DNA of 64,000 nt from Streptomyces sp. NBC_00193 (GTDB lineage Bacteria > Actinomycetota > Actinomycetes > Streptomycetales > Streptomycetaceae). Below the pieces are notes generated by a model, which did not search any database, was not told where the DNA came from, and worked only from the letters and a program-made list of their open reading frames with translations. The translations under genes and the position numbers were made by a program. Location of the stretch: assembly GCF_026342735.1 (NCBI RefSeq), contig NZ_JAPEMM010000001.1, forward strand, positions 2,542,001-2,606,000, read 5' to 3'. Every line of letters starts with the position of its first letter. Positions within the stretch are counted from its first letter, which is position 1. Below, in pieces: positions 7,714 to 14,163 of this stretch.

Positions 7714-8352
7714 ATGCCGAAACGCGTGGACCACGAGGAACGGCGCACCCAGATCGCCGAGGCACTCATCCGCGTCGCCGGACGCCGCGGGCTGCACGCT
7801 GTCGGCATGCGCGACGTGGCGGCCGAGGCGGGGGTCTCCCTGCGCCTGGTCCAGTACTACTTCCAGACCAAGGAGAAGCTGCTCTTCTACGGGCTCCAGC
7901 ACCTGACCGACCGCTTCACCGCGCGGGTCGGCGCCCGCCTCGCCGCCGCCGGCCCCGCCCCCGGCCCGCGCGCGACGATCGAGGCACTGCTGCTGGCCTC
8001 CCTGCCGACCGACGAGGAGAGCCGCACCTTCCACCTCCTCTACAGCTCCTACTCGATCCTGTCCGTGACCGACGAGGCCCTCGCGGCCCAGCCCTTCATC
8101 GACAACCCCGACGCCGCCGAGAACGCGGTGACCGGGCTGATCACCCAGGCCCAGGAATCCGGCCTGGCCGACCCGGACGTCGACGCGCGCACGGAGGCGA
8201 TCAGCCTGCTCGCCATGGCGGCGACCATGGGCACCAGCATCCTGGTCGGCCAGCGGGGCCCCGACTCGGCCGTCGCGGTGCTGCGCCACCACCTGGACCG
8301 GATCTTCAGGACGGGCACACCGAGTCCTGCGCGGGACGCTCCCCCGTCGTGA
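7714..8352 (+). CDS. TetR-family transcriptional regulator
   Basis: A 212-residue TetR-type regulator: HTH at residues about 8-55 (RRTQIAEALIRVAGRRGLHAVG to LRLVQYYFQTKEKLLFY), followed by a helical ligand domain containing the TFHLLYSSYSIL segment seen in the BetI-like C-terminal group. ATG at 7714; no strong ribosome-binding site is visible upstream. It probably represses itself and the divergent hydrolase through the tandem operator. Its 3' end overlaps the stump of the TAP-like hydrolase on the other strand by 47 bp. Confidence 0.85.
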   Translation: MPKRVDHEERRTQIAEALIRVAGRRGLHAVGMRDVAAEAGVSLRLVQYYFQTKEKLLFYGLQHLTDRFTARVGARLAAAGPAPGPRATIEALLLASLPTDEESRTFHLLYSSYSILSVTDEALAAQPFIDNPDAAENAVTGLITQAQESGLADPDVDARTEAISLLAMAATMGTSILVGQRGPDSAVAVLRHHLDRIFRTGTPSPARDAPPS

Positions 8353-8701
8353 GGTACGCGGTGACCGTGCGGTCGGAGCAGGCGTTGCCGTTGCCGAGGT
8401 AGACCCCGTGGCCGCCGTGGTCGACGGTGAGCAGCCGGGCGCGCGAGCCGAGGGCCTCGCGCATCTCCAGGGAGGCGGCGTACGGGGTCGACGGGTCGCG
8501 GAGGTTCTGCACCATCAGGATGTTCGAGGGCCCCCGGTCGGTGATGCGGGTGGGGCGTTCGGCGGGGGCGTCCTTCCAGAAGGCGCACGGGGTGATGTTC
8601 GCCGGCATCCCGGCCGTCAGGGGGTGCGCGGCGCGGTCCGCGGCCACCGCCCGCTCGTACCCGGAGACGTTCTTGGGCCAGGCCACGTCGTTGCAGATGA
8701 C
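8306..8701 (-). pseudogene. 3' stump of a TAP-like alpha/beta hydrolase (peptidase) gene
   Basis: The frame encodes only the C-terminal TAP-like domain of secreted tripeptidyl-aminopeptidase/SlpD-type alpha/beta hydrolases: ICNDVAWP, CAFWKDAP, ILMVQNLRDPSTPYA (late acidic residue) and the catalytic-histidine motif DHGGHGVYLGNGNAC. Family members are about 450-530 residues; about 130 remain. Homology begins at about base 8701, exactly where the IS607-type element ends, so the gene was cut by the element. The missing N-terminal 350 or so codons are not found on the other side of the element, so insertion was accompanied or followed by deletion. Confidence 0.75.
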
Positions 8702-8790
8702 CGTTCCTAGCCAGTGTGCAGGAGTGAGTCTTGGACCCACTGGTGCGTACTGGGCGCATCCCGAACGGTTTTGGATGCACTGGGTCCCCG
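8702..8790 (-). ncRNA. Candidate omega RNA scaffold at the element right end
   Basis: The last 90 bp of the element fold into nested hairpins: GGACCCA (8733-8739) pairs with TGGGTCC (8781-8787), enclosing GCATCC (8756-8761) with GGATGC (8773-8778); CCAGTG (8711-8716) can pair with CACTGG (8738-8743). In IS605/IS607 elements the TnpB guide RNA covers the end of tnpB and the right end, with its guide taken from the flanking DNA. The overlap with the tnpB 3' end and the immediate chromosomal flank fit this. No transcript evidence. Confidence 0.45.
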
Positions 8791-10347
8791 CTTTCTCTTC
8801 CCGCTCGGCGCCTGCTCTCCATGGAGCCGGTCCGTGGTGGGTGGGCGGGTTCCGTCACGCCTGCGGGTGCCTGGTCCAGCCTGGGCGGTCCGATGCCCCG
8901 CACGATCACTCTGGTCGTGTGGGGGCGGTGCCGTCCGACGCCGGACTGGGTGTCCAAGGGCGCGTCGCCCGATCGCGATACCGGCGGCATCGTGACGGGA
9001 CATCTTTCGGCGCGGGGTGACCAGCGGCTTTTGCCAGTACTGGCCTCCCCACTTGGAGGTGTAGGCGGGATCGACCGCGACGATGGCGAGGCCGTGTTCG
9101 TCGGCCATCGAGGCGAGTCGGGCTTTGAGCTTGCCGGCAGGAAAGCCGGAGATGAGCCGCCGGAACCGTTTTCTGCGGCCGTGCTTCTCCCGGGTCTTCT
9201 CGGTAGCGAAGTCGAGGTCCTCAATCGCGATGGCCTTGACGCCGACACTTTTCGCCCAGTTCAGCAGCCTGGTGATGGCGTGCCGGATCTGCGCATCGCG
9301 GTGATCAGCGGTTCCGGACAGGTCGTAAGGGAAGCGGTGCGGCTCGCCGACGGGGTTGCCGTGCGGGTCGAGCCGGTAGGCGGCGAAGTGGCCGGCATTC
9401 GCATCGACACCGACCATGCCGTTCGCGCGCGCGGTGGCGAGCGGCACGGTCTGGATGACGGGGTGCTGCCAGGAGGCGGTCAGATACCAGCGGCCTCGTC
9501 TGACGTCCAGGTGGATGCGGTAGGCCACGGCCCGATTCGCTTCGATGCGGTCGGCCCATTCCGCGCCCCGGTGCGCGAACGCGATCCGGCAGGCCAGGAC
9601 GTACCGTCCGTGCTTGCTGTTGGCCAGGTGGGCGAGCGGGGCCGGGAGTTTGATGCTGATCCCGCCGTCGGGGGTGATGCGGATCGTCTCGTTCCCGAAC
9701 CGTTTCCCGGACTCGCCATCAGCGGCCAGGAACCAGCGTTCGGCTTCCCAGCGGGCCCGCCACTCCTCCTCGGTGAGCTGGGCCTCGGCCAGGTGGTGGC
9801 GGGTGTTCGCCAGTCGCTTCCCGCCCCTCACCACCCGGACCCGACCAGCCCGCCAGTCGGCGAGAGCGGCTTCACGACGGGCCTCCAAGACGACGAGACG
9901 GCGGGACTTGTTGAACCACTCGCTCTTGGAGCGGTAGCCGCCCGCAGCACGTTTACTGCCCTTCTCCCCGATCGGCAGGGCGAGACGGCGCCTCAGCGTC
10001 TTGACGCCTGCGTCCAGGTTCTGGATATGCGCGGCCTGACAACGCCGGGCGAGCGCCCACTGATCGTGGCTGGCCTTGGTGATCGTCCCAGCGATCCGCG
10101 ACGACGACTCCCCCGTCAGCCCCCGCTTACGGGCCGCCCACGTCTCGGTGGAATGGTCCGGACCGTCCGCGCACCGCTGCTTGAGATCGCGGGAAGCCAG
10201 AGCGCCCTGATACGCGCCGACGAGCCGGAGAACCCTCTCGTCCTCGCCGCTCAGATTCTTCAGGCGGTCGCGTACCGCCACACCGGATGGACCGAGCACC
10301 ACAAACGAAGGAGCGATCGCACGCAACTCCTTGACCGGATCAGCCAT
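8707..10347 (-). CDS. tnpB: TnpB, RNA-guided RuvC-type nuclease of IS607 element
   Basis: A 546-residue TnpB-related protein. The three RuvC acidic motifs are present in order: VGVDANAG (Asp about 314), AIEDLDF (Glu about 376) and SRHDAAGIAIG (Asp about 452). The CxxC zinc-finger normally found between motifs II and III is missing; instead there is VDPAYTSKWGGQYWQKPL, as I recall from other actinobacterial TnpB-related proteins. The ATG at 10347 overlaps the tnpA stop in TGATG; the frame is open upstream to 10434. The roughly 80-residue basic tail (GHPVRRRT to LLHTG) overlies the putative guide-RNA scaffold. TnpB of related elements cleaves donor DNA to favour element retention. Whether this copy is active is unknown. 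Confidence 0.8.
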   Translation of the reverse strand: MADPVKELRAIAPSFVVLGPSGVAVRDRLKNLSGEDERVLRLVGAYQGALASRDLKQRCADGPDHSTETWAARKRGLTGESSSRIAGTITKASHDQWALARRCQAAHIQNLDAGVKTLRRRLALPIGEKGSKRAAGGYRSKSEWFNKSRRLVVLEARREAALADWRAGRVRVVRGGKRLANTRHHLAEAQLTEEEWRARWEAERWFLAADGESGKRFGNETIRITPDGGISIKLPAPLAHLANSKHGRYVLACRIAFAHRGAEWADRIEANRAVAYRIHLDVRRGRWYLTASWQHPVIQTVPLATARANGMVGVDANAGHFAAYRLDPHGNPVGEPHRFPYDLSGTADHRDAQIRHAITRLLNWAKSVGVKAIAIEDLDFATEKTREKHGRRKRFRRLISGFPAGKLKARLASMADEHGLAIVAVDPAYTSKWGGQYWQKPLVTPRRKMSRHDAAGIAIGRRALGHPVRRRTAPPPHDQSDRAGHRTAQAGPGTRRRDGTRPPTTDRLHGEQAPSGKRKRGPSASKTVRDAPSTHQWVQDSLLHTG

Positions 10348-10532
10348 CACCGACCACCCACGGACAGAGCCATCCACGCCCGCAACTTCGCGGAGCACTG
10401 TCCGTGCAAGCCGACGCAGAAGCCTGTCAGCCAACTGCCGTTACGGAACCAGCGATACGCACCTTGGGGACGTACACCCCGTGCCCTCGCCGACTCCTTG
10501 AGATCCATATTGACGACCGTAACGACACTCAC
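10347..10532 (-). pseudogene. tnpA: Truncated IS607 serine recombinase (tnpA remnant)
   Basis: Residues 9-30 (MDLKESARARGVRPQGAYRWF) are the MerR-like DNA-binding N terminus of IS607 TnpA. The sequence then diverges within about 10 residues and stops at 61, whereas full TnpA is about 190-220 residues with a serine-recombinase catalytic domain. The final codons still overlap the tnpB ATG in TGATG, so the simplest explanation is an internal deletion removing the catalytic domain while keeping both ends of the gene. Confidence 0.7.
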
Positions 10533-10564
10533 CCAAATGGACCATCACTCACAAGAGTGGACCA
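10526..10564. repeat. Duplicated motif at the IS607 left end
   Basis: CACTCAC-N5-TGGACCA occurs at 10526-10544 and 10546-10564 with a 20-bp period, immediately upstream of the tnpA remnant. IS607 ends carry short internal direct repeats bound by TnpA; this pair is the best candidate for the left-end binding sites. Confidence 0.5.
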
Positions 10565-10590
10565 AGGAGCCAGCAGTTCCCTACCCCCGG

Positions 10591-10935
10591 TCAGACCACC
10601 ACGACCGTCACCGCCGCCGCACCCATCAGCACGGCGGCGGAGTGGATGGCCGCATGGCCGTAGTCACCCGACCAGAGGTGGCGGGCCAGGCCGCCGATGG
10701 CGGTCAGGCCCGCGATGATGCCGATCTGCGCGAGCAGGGTGACGGCGGTGAAGGGCGTCAGCAGCAGGATCACCGCGTTGAGCCAGAACGGGGCGGCGCC
10801 CGTCCAGCCCCGCCACTCCCGCACGTCCCGCCACTGCTGCCGGTTCGGCAGGTGCGGAAGGTACGGGCGGCGCGGCCCCTCACGGCGGCCTTTGGGTCTT
10901 CGGTGGTCCCCGAGCTCTCGGATCGCCGTCGTCAC
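10591..10935 (-). CDS. Small membrane protein of unknown function
   Basis: A 114-residue protein with a basic, proline-rich N-terminal part (GDHRRPKGRREGPRRP) and two or three hydrophobic segments (about residues 49-65, 68-80 and 95-114), the last running to the C terminus (AAVTVVVV). GTG at 10935 lies 40 bp downstream of the cbtA stop on the same strand, so it may be the third gene of the riboswitch-controlled transcript. Its stop is only about 30 bp from the estimated IS left end. I do not recognise a family. Confidence 0.5.
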   Translation of the reverse strand: MTTAIRELGDHRRPKGRREGPRRPYLPHLPNRQQWRDVREWRGWTGAAPFWLNAVILLLTPFTAVTLLAQIGIIAGLTAIGGLARHLWSGDYGHAAIHSAAVLMGAAAVTVVVV

Positions 10936-10975
10936 CGCGCCGTCACCAGCCTTTCAGTCACTTGCACGCAAGACG

Positions 10976-11728
10976 TCAACTCGCAGGCTGTACAGCCTCC
11001 TTGGGAGTTCCGGCGGGGACAAGAGCCCGTTCGGCAAGAAATCCGAAAGCCAGGCCGAAAGTGCCCCACATCGCTGCCTGGATGGCGAGCGAGGCGAGTC
11101 GGAACTGCCAGACGAGCGCCGCCGGGAAGTCCGCCGGCACCTCGTTGACGCCGGGCAGGAACGCGTAGGCGATGCCGACGGCCACCACGAAGGCGAGCGA
11201 GGCGGCGACCGAGGCGTTCCAGTTGCCCAGGCTCGGCGCGAGGCGCCGGCCCAGGATCAGCGCGGCCGCCGCGAGCAGCAGGCCGAGCGCGAGCATCAGG
11301 ACGTAGAGCGTGGTCCGCTGCACCGTGGTCTCGGGGTCTCCGACGGCCGGCGGGTTGGCGGGGTACTTGAAGAACGGCACCAGGGTGACGGTGACGAACA
11401 GACCGCCGGACACCAGCAGCGCCGTGGCCCGGGGGCCGAAGCGGCCGATCCGGCCCAGGGCGAAGCAGTAGACGAGCGCGGCGATGCCGCCGAGCGCGAT
11501 CCCGTAGAGGAGGGTTCCGGTGCCCAGCCCGGCCGTGGCCTGGAGGGCCCGGCTGACCGGGGCGGCCTCGCCGCCGCCGTGGTCGTGGGCTCCGGCTTCC
11601 TCGATGGCGATCGCCGCGTCGACCTGGGACTCACCGAGGAAGTACGCCACGAGGAACGCGGCGACTCCGGCGAGCAGGCCGGCGAGCATGCCCCTGATGA
11701 GGAGCACGCGGGGGGAAATGGGGTTCAT
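10976..11728 (-). CDS. cbtA: Cobalt transporter subunit CbtA
   Basis: A 250-residue integral membrane protein with about six hydrophobic segments, starting with LIRGMLAGLLAGVAAFLVAY. The pattern GESQVDAAIAIEE followed by a His-rich HDHGGG segment and the C-terminal MWGTFGLAFGFLAERAL match CbtA, predicted with CbtB to import cobalt for cobalamin synthesis. The adjacent upstream cbtB (30 bp away) and the cobalamin riboswitch ahead of it support this strongly. ATG at 11728. Confidence 0.88.
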   Translation of the reverse strand: MNPISPRVLLIRGMLAGLLAGVAAFLVAYFLGESQVDAAIAIEEAGAHDHGGGEAAPVSRALQATAGLGTGTLLYGIALGGIAALVYCFALGRIGRFGPRATALLVSGGLFVTVTLVPFFKYPANPPAVGDPETTVQRTTLYVLMLALGLLLAAAALILGRRLAPSLGNWNASVAASLAFVVAVGIAYAFLPGVNEVPADFPAALVWQFRLASLAIQAAMWGTFGLAFGFLAERALVPAGTPKEAVQPAS

Positions 11729-11758
11729 GGAGTTATCGGTCCCTTGCGGATCGGTGGA

Positions 11759-11977
11759 TCAGTGGCAGGGGAAGCCGAGGAGGTGGCGGCCGTCGTGCAT
11801 CCACTCGTGCACGGTGTCGCCTTCGAAGATCGCGGTGGCGCCCTGCTCGGCGCCGACGAGGTAGAGCAGGACCAGCATCAGGACACCGGCGAACAGCGCC
11901 CAAGGGGCCAGAGCGGTGAGGGAGATGGGTGCGACGGCCAGGGGGGCGGCAGTCGTGGGCACGGCGGAGTTGGCCAT
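11759..11977 (-). CDS. cbtB: Cobalt transporter subunit CbtB
   Basis: A 72-residue protein with one transmembrane segment (about residues 22-42, LAPWALFAGVLMLVLLYLVG) and the His-rich C-terminal tail typical of CbtB (HEWMHDGRHLLGFPCH), which is thought to bind metal. ATG at 11977 was chosen because TGGAGGCT lies just upstream; a longer frame to 12001 exists without better support. It is the first gene of a cbtB-cbtA operon and lies directly downstream of the cobalamin riboswitch. Confidence 0.88.
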   Translation of the reverse strand: MANSAVPTTAAPLAVAPISLTALAPWALFAGVLMLVLLYLVGAEQGATAIFEGDTVHEWMHDGRHLLGFPCH

Positions 11978-12004
11978 GGCAGGAGCCTCCAGAGGGAACA
12001 CGCG

Positions 12005-12160
12005 TCCCGGTCAGTGGTGCTTTCGACGACGGTGGCGGGTCTGACTTTCCTCCCCCTCCGGGAGGATTCACAGTGGCGCGACCGTGCCGGATTCTCAACC
12101 GGACTTCCGTCATACCGTCGTCTTGTCGTCCGCTACGGTACCGCTCTTTATCGCGGCCTT
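12005..12160 (-). promoter_or_regulatory. Cobalamin riboswitch upstream of cbtBA
   Basis: Read on the minus strand, bases about 12115-12070 give the conserved core: GGAAGTCCGGT, then GAATCCGGCACGGTCGC, then the B12 box GCCACTGT. About 30 nt later comes AGTCAGACCCGCC, the conserved 3' part of cobalamin riboswitches. Pairing elements upstream (GTACCGTAGCGG and similar) complete the fold. The 5' and 3' limits are approximate. The element ends about 30-100 bp ahead of the cbtB start, fitting repression of translation or transcription by adenosylcobalamin. Confidence 0.9.
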
Positions 12161-12207
12161 ACAGCGTCCTTGCAGGAGGGCTCCGTCTCACCCGTCGTCC
12201 CGCCGAC

Positions 12208-12246
12208 CGATGGCATCAGTCGATGGCATCAGTCGATGGCGTCGAG
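12208..12246. repeat. 13-bp tandem repeat at the phytase stop codon
   Basis: CGATGGCATCAGT is present twice (12208-12220, 12221-12233), with a third, divergent copy (CGATGGCGTCGAG) at 12234-12246. The repeat covers the last codons and stop of the phytase gene; the duplicated unit reproduces the terminal Ile-Asp-stop coding sequence, so copy changes would not lengthen the protein. Confidence 0.7.
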
Positions 12247-13515
12247 CACCTGGCCCAGGTCGACGAACTTGAAGCCGGTCGCCTCGCGGTCGCCGTCGCC
12301 GGGGGTCTCCCGGCCGTCCTGGACGACGAGCAGGCCGCGGGGGTAGCGCGTACCGAGAGGGGCGTTGAGGGCGGCGGCGCCGTCGCAGACCTCGGAGCCG
12401 TCGAGGGCCGCGGAGGCCGCGGTGACGCGGAAGGCGCCCTCGAACTCGTTGTGGTCCTCGCGCTCGCGGTCGTAGGCGACGAAGGTGTCGTCACCCTGGC
12501 TGGAGGCGAGCAGGTAGCCGTCGCCGCCGGCTTCGGTGACCAGGGTCAGACCCTCCACGTCGGCCTTCAGGCGCTTGCCGCCGTAGCCGGGGTCGGCGCC
12601 GGGCGTGCACTCCTCGGTCTCCTCGTCGTAGGTGCCGGGCACTGCGTACTCGCGCACCTTGTCGATCAGCTTCGGCGTGCCGGTGAGGCCCGCGTCGATG
12701 CGCCAGATCCCGACGTCCTCCTGCCCCGCGTACAGGGTGCCGTCCGCGGGATCGACGACCATGCCCTCGACCTGCGGCAGCTCGCCCGGCTCGGCGCAGG
12801 GCGTCCAGGAGCCGCCGTTCGGCAGGCGGAAGGAGGACGGCAGGTCGAGCGTGCGGACCTGGCGGTAGTCGACCGTGCCCGCGGGGGTGGCGACCAGCTC
12901 CAGCAGGGCGATCCGGGTGCGGTTGCGCTGGCTGACCACCGCATAGGACCGGCCGGTCCTGCGGTCCGTCCAGGTGGCCAGGCCGTACGCGGTCTTCTGC
13001 TCGTTGATCTCGGCCTGGTCGGCGGAGAAGACCGGGCGCGCCGCCGGGTCGGTGACGTCGGTGAGGGGGCCGCCGGGCCGGTTCCGGTCGATCCGGTAGA
13101 TCCGCAGGCGGTCGTTGCCCCGGTCGCTGACCACCGCGACGTCGGCGCGCCCGCCGCCCAGGCGCAGGCCGTTGACCAGGTCGACGTTGTTGAAGCGGCC
13201 GGGTGCGTCGTCGGCGCCCGGTCCGGCCGGGGCGGGCAGCGACTGCACCTGCCGGGCCTCCAGGTCGTAGACCCGCAGACCGCCCTGCTTGGCGGTGGCG
13301 ATCACCAGGCTGCGGCCCGGGTCGGCGGCGTTGCGCCAGATCGACGGGTCGTCCGCGTTGGCGTCGCCGCCGGCCTCGTCGTCGTACAGCGGCGCGGTCT
13401 CGGCCCGGGGCCGGATGCTGCTGATCGAGGAGGCGTGCGCCGGGAGCGCGACGGATGCGGCAAGTGCCGTGCAGAGCACGAGTACGGAGGCGCGGGCGGC
13501 CGGACGTATGGTCAA
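12229..13515 (-). CDS. Secreted beta-propeller phytase
   Basis: A 428-residue secreted protein with an N-terminal signal peptide (basic RPAAR, hydrophobic VLVLCTALAASVALPAHA, cleavage near residue 27). The mature part matches beta-propeller phytases (3-phytases): DDEAGGDANADDPSIW, FNNVDLVNG, VVSDRGNDRLRIYRID, PQVEGMVVD and EDVGIWRID, which hold the calcium- and phosphate-binding acidic residues. These enzymes release phosphate from phytate outside the cell. The TTG at 13515 is the likely start: AAAGGA lies 7 nt upstream and the signal peptide begins right after it. A Pho box 75-100 bp upstream suggests PhoP control. Confidence 0.88.
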   Translation of the reverse strand: MTIRPAARASVLVLCTALAASVALPAHASSISSIRPRAETAPLYDDEAGGDANADDPSIWRNAADPGRSLVIATAKQGGLRVYDLEARQVQSLPAPAGPGADDAPGRFNNVDLVNGLRLGGGRADVAVVSDRGNDRLRIYRIDRNRPGGPLTDVTDPAARPVFSADQAEINEQKTAYGLATWTDRRTGRSYAVVSQRNRTRIALLELVATPAGTVDYRQVRTLDLPSSFRLPNGGSWTPCAEPGELPQVEGMVVDPADGTLYAGQEDVGIWRIDAGLTGTPKLIDKVREYAVPGTYDEETEECTPGADPGYGGKRLKADVEGLTLVTEAGGDGYLLASSQGDDTFVAYDREREDHNEFEGAFRVTAASAALDGSEVCDGAAALNAPLGTRYPRGLLVVQDGRETPGDGDREATGFKFVDLGQVLDAID

Positions 13516-13589
13516 TGTTCTTCCTTTGCAAGGGTTTTGCCCTGAGGGGAAGACGCTCGCCGGGCCGCTTGTCATGTCCGCGCCCGGCA

Positions 13590-13619
13590 GGTGGCCGATG
13601 GTTGAACGCGGTGCGAAAC
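13590..13619 (-). promoter_or_regulatory. Candidate Pho box upstream of phytase
   Basis: On the minus strand, 11-bp repeat units read TTTCGCACCGC, GTTCAACCATC and GGCCACCTGCC; the central unit matches the Streptomyces PhoP repeat GTTCACC-N4. The GTTCAACCATCGGCC core (13593-13607) differs by a single base from that upstream of phoX at 42633-42647. It lies about 80 bp before the phytase start. Confidence 0.65.
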
Positions 13620-13636
13620 CCCGGCACCATCGGACG

Positions 13637-14095
13637 GTGCACCCCACCACCGTACGAGTCCGCCTCGTGATCGCGCCTCTGGACGAGGCGGGGCGCCACC
13701 ACCGCTTCCCGTACGCGGATCCGTGCCCCGGCCACGAAGGGCTGCGTGGGCAGGACCACGGCGCCTGGGCCGGGCGGAGCATGGACGAGGTGGCCGGGGA
13801 GGACCCCGAGGGGCTGCGGCGGTGGATGACCGACACCTCGTACGCGCCCCCGGGCGGCGGGGAGTCGGTGGAGGCGCTGATCGCGCGGGTCGGCGCGCAC
13901 CTGGGCGCGCTGGAGCCGGGGACGCACCGGGCGGTGGTGGCCGGGCAGGGCGTCGTACGGGCGGCCGTGGTGGGGGCCCTGGAGCTGCCGGCGGCGGCCT
14001 TCTGGCGGCTCGACGTACGGCCGGGGTCGGTGACGACGCTGACGGGCCGCTCCGGGCGCTGGAACCTGCTCGTGGGGCAGCCCGAGGAGTCCTAG
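13637..14095 (+). CDS. Degenerate histidine phosphatase (phosphoglycerate mutase-like) protein
   Basis: A 152-residue protein resembling the histidine phosphatase superfamily: HGAWAGRSMDEVAGEDPEGLRRWMTD corresponds to the 'DxGxWxGxxxxEI' region, and GGGESVEALIARVGAHL and VVRAAVVGALELP to later parts. The catalytic RHG motif is absent (LVIAPLD occupies that place), the second active-site histidine is replaced (VVAGQGVVRAAV) and the protein is about 50 residues short. It probably has no phosphatase activity. GTG at 13637 is the most likely start, without a good ribosome-binding site. The cbtAB-containing region nearby recalls CobC-like neighbours, but that link is inference. Confidence 0.6.
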   Translation: MHPTTVRVRLVIAPLDEAGRHHRFPYADPCPGHEGLRGQDHGAWAGRSMDEVAGEDPEGLRRWMTDTSYAPPGGGESVEALIARVGAHLGALEPGTHRAVVAGQGVVRAAVVGALELPAAAFWRLDVRPGSVTTLTGRSGRWNLLVGQPEES

Positions 14096-14107
14096 GAGAA
14101 CGCGGAA

Positions 14108-14138
14108 CGGCCCGGACCCCGCGACGCGGTCCGGGCCG
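14108..14138. terminator. Hairpin terminator between convergent genes
   Basis: GGCCCGGACC (14109-14118) and GGTCCGGGCC (14128-14137) form a perfect 10-bp stem with a 9-nt loop, extended by a flanking C-G pair. It lies between the ends of the histidine-phosphatase-like gene and the urate oxidase gene and could serve both. Confidence 0.75.
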
Positions 14139-14163
14139 AACTACCGTGGGTGCGGAGCGGGCG

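Larger units (their letters stand above)
8702..10564 (-). mobile_element. IS607-type element with intact-looking tnpB and broken tnpA
   Basis: Gene order tnpA-tnpB on the minus strand, the TGATG stop/start overlap between them and the MDLKExARARGVxPQxAYRWF signature identify the IS607 family. The tnpA frame is cut down to about 60 codons, so the element cannot move by itself. Boundaries are estimates: the left end is placed at the duplicated CACTCAC-N5-TGGACCA motifs (10526-10564), the right end where TAP-hydrolase homology resumes (about 8701). IS607 elements have no terminal inverted repeats, and none were found. Confidence 0.7.

Noticed and set aside
8731..11148. 805-codon plus-strand frame opposite tnpB and the cbt region
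   Set aside because: Antisense shadow; no domain signatures, and tnpB and CbtA motifs are clear on the other strand.
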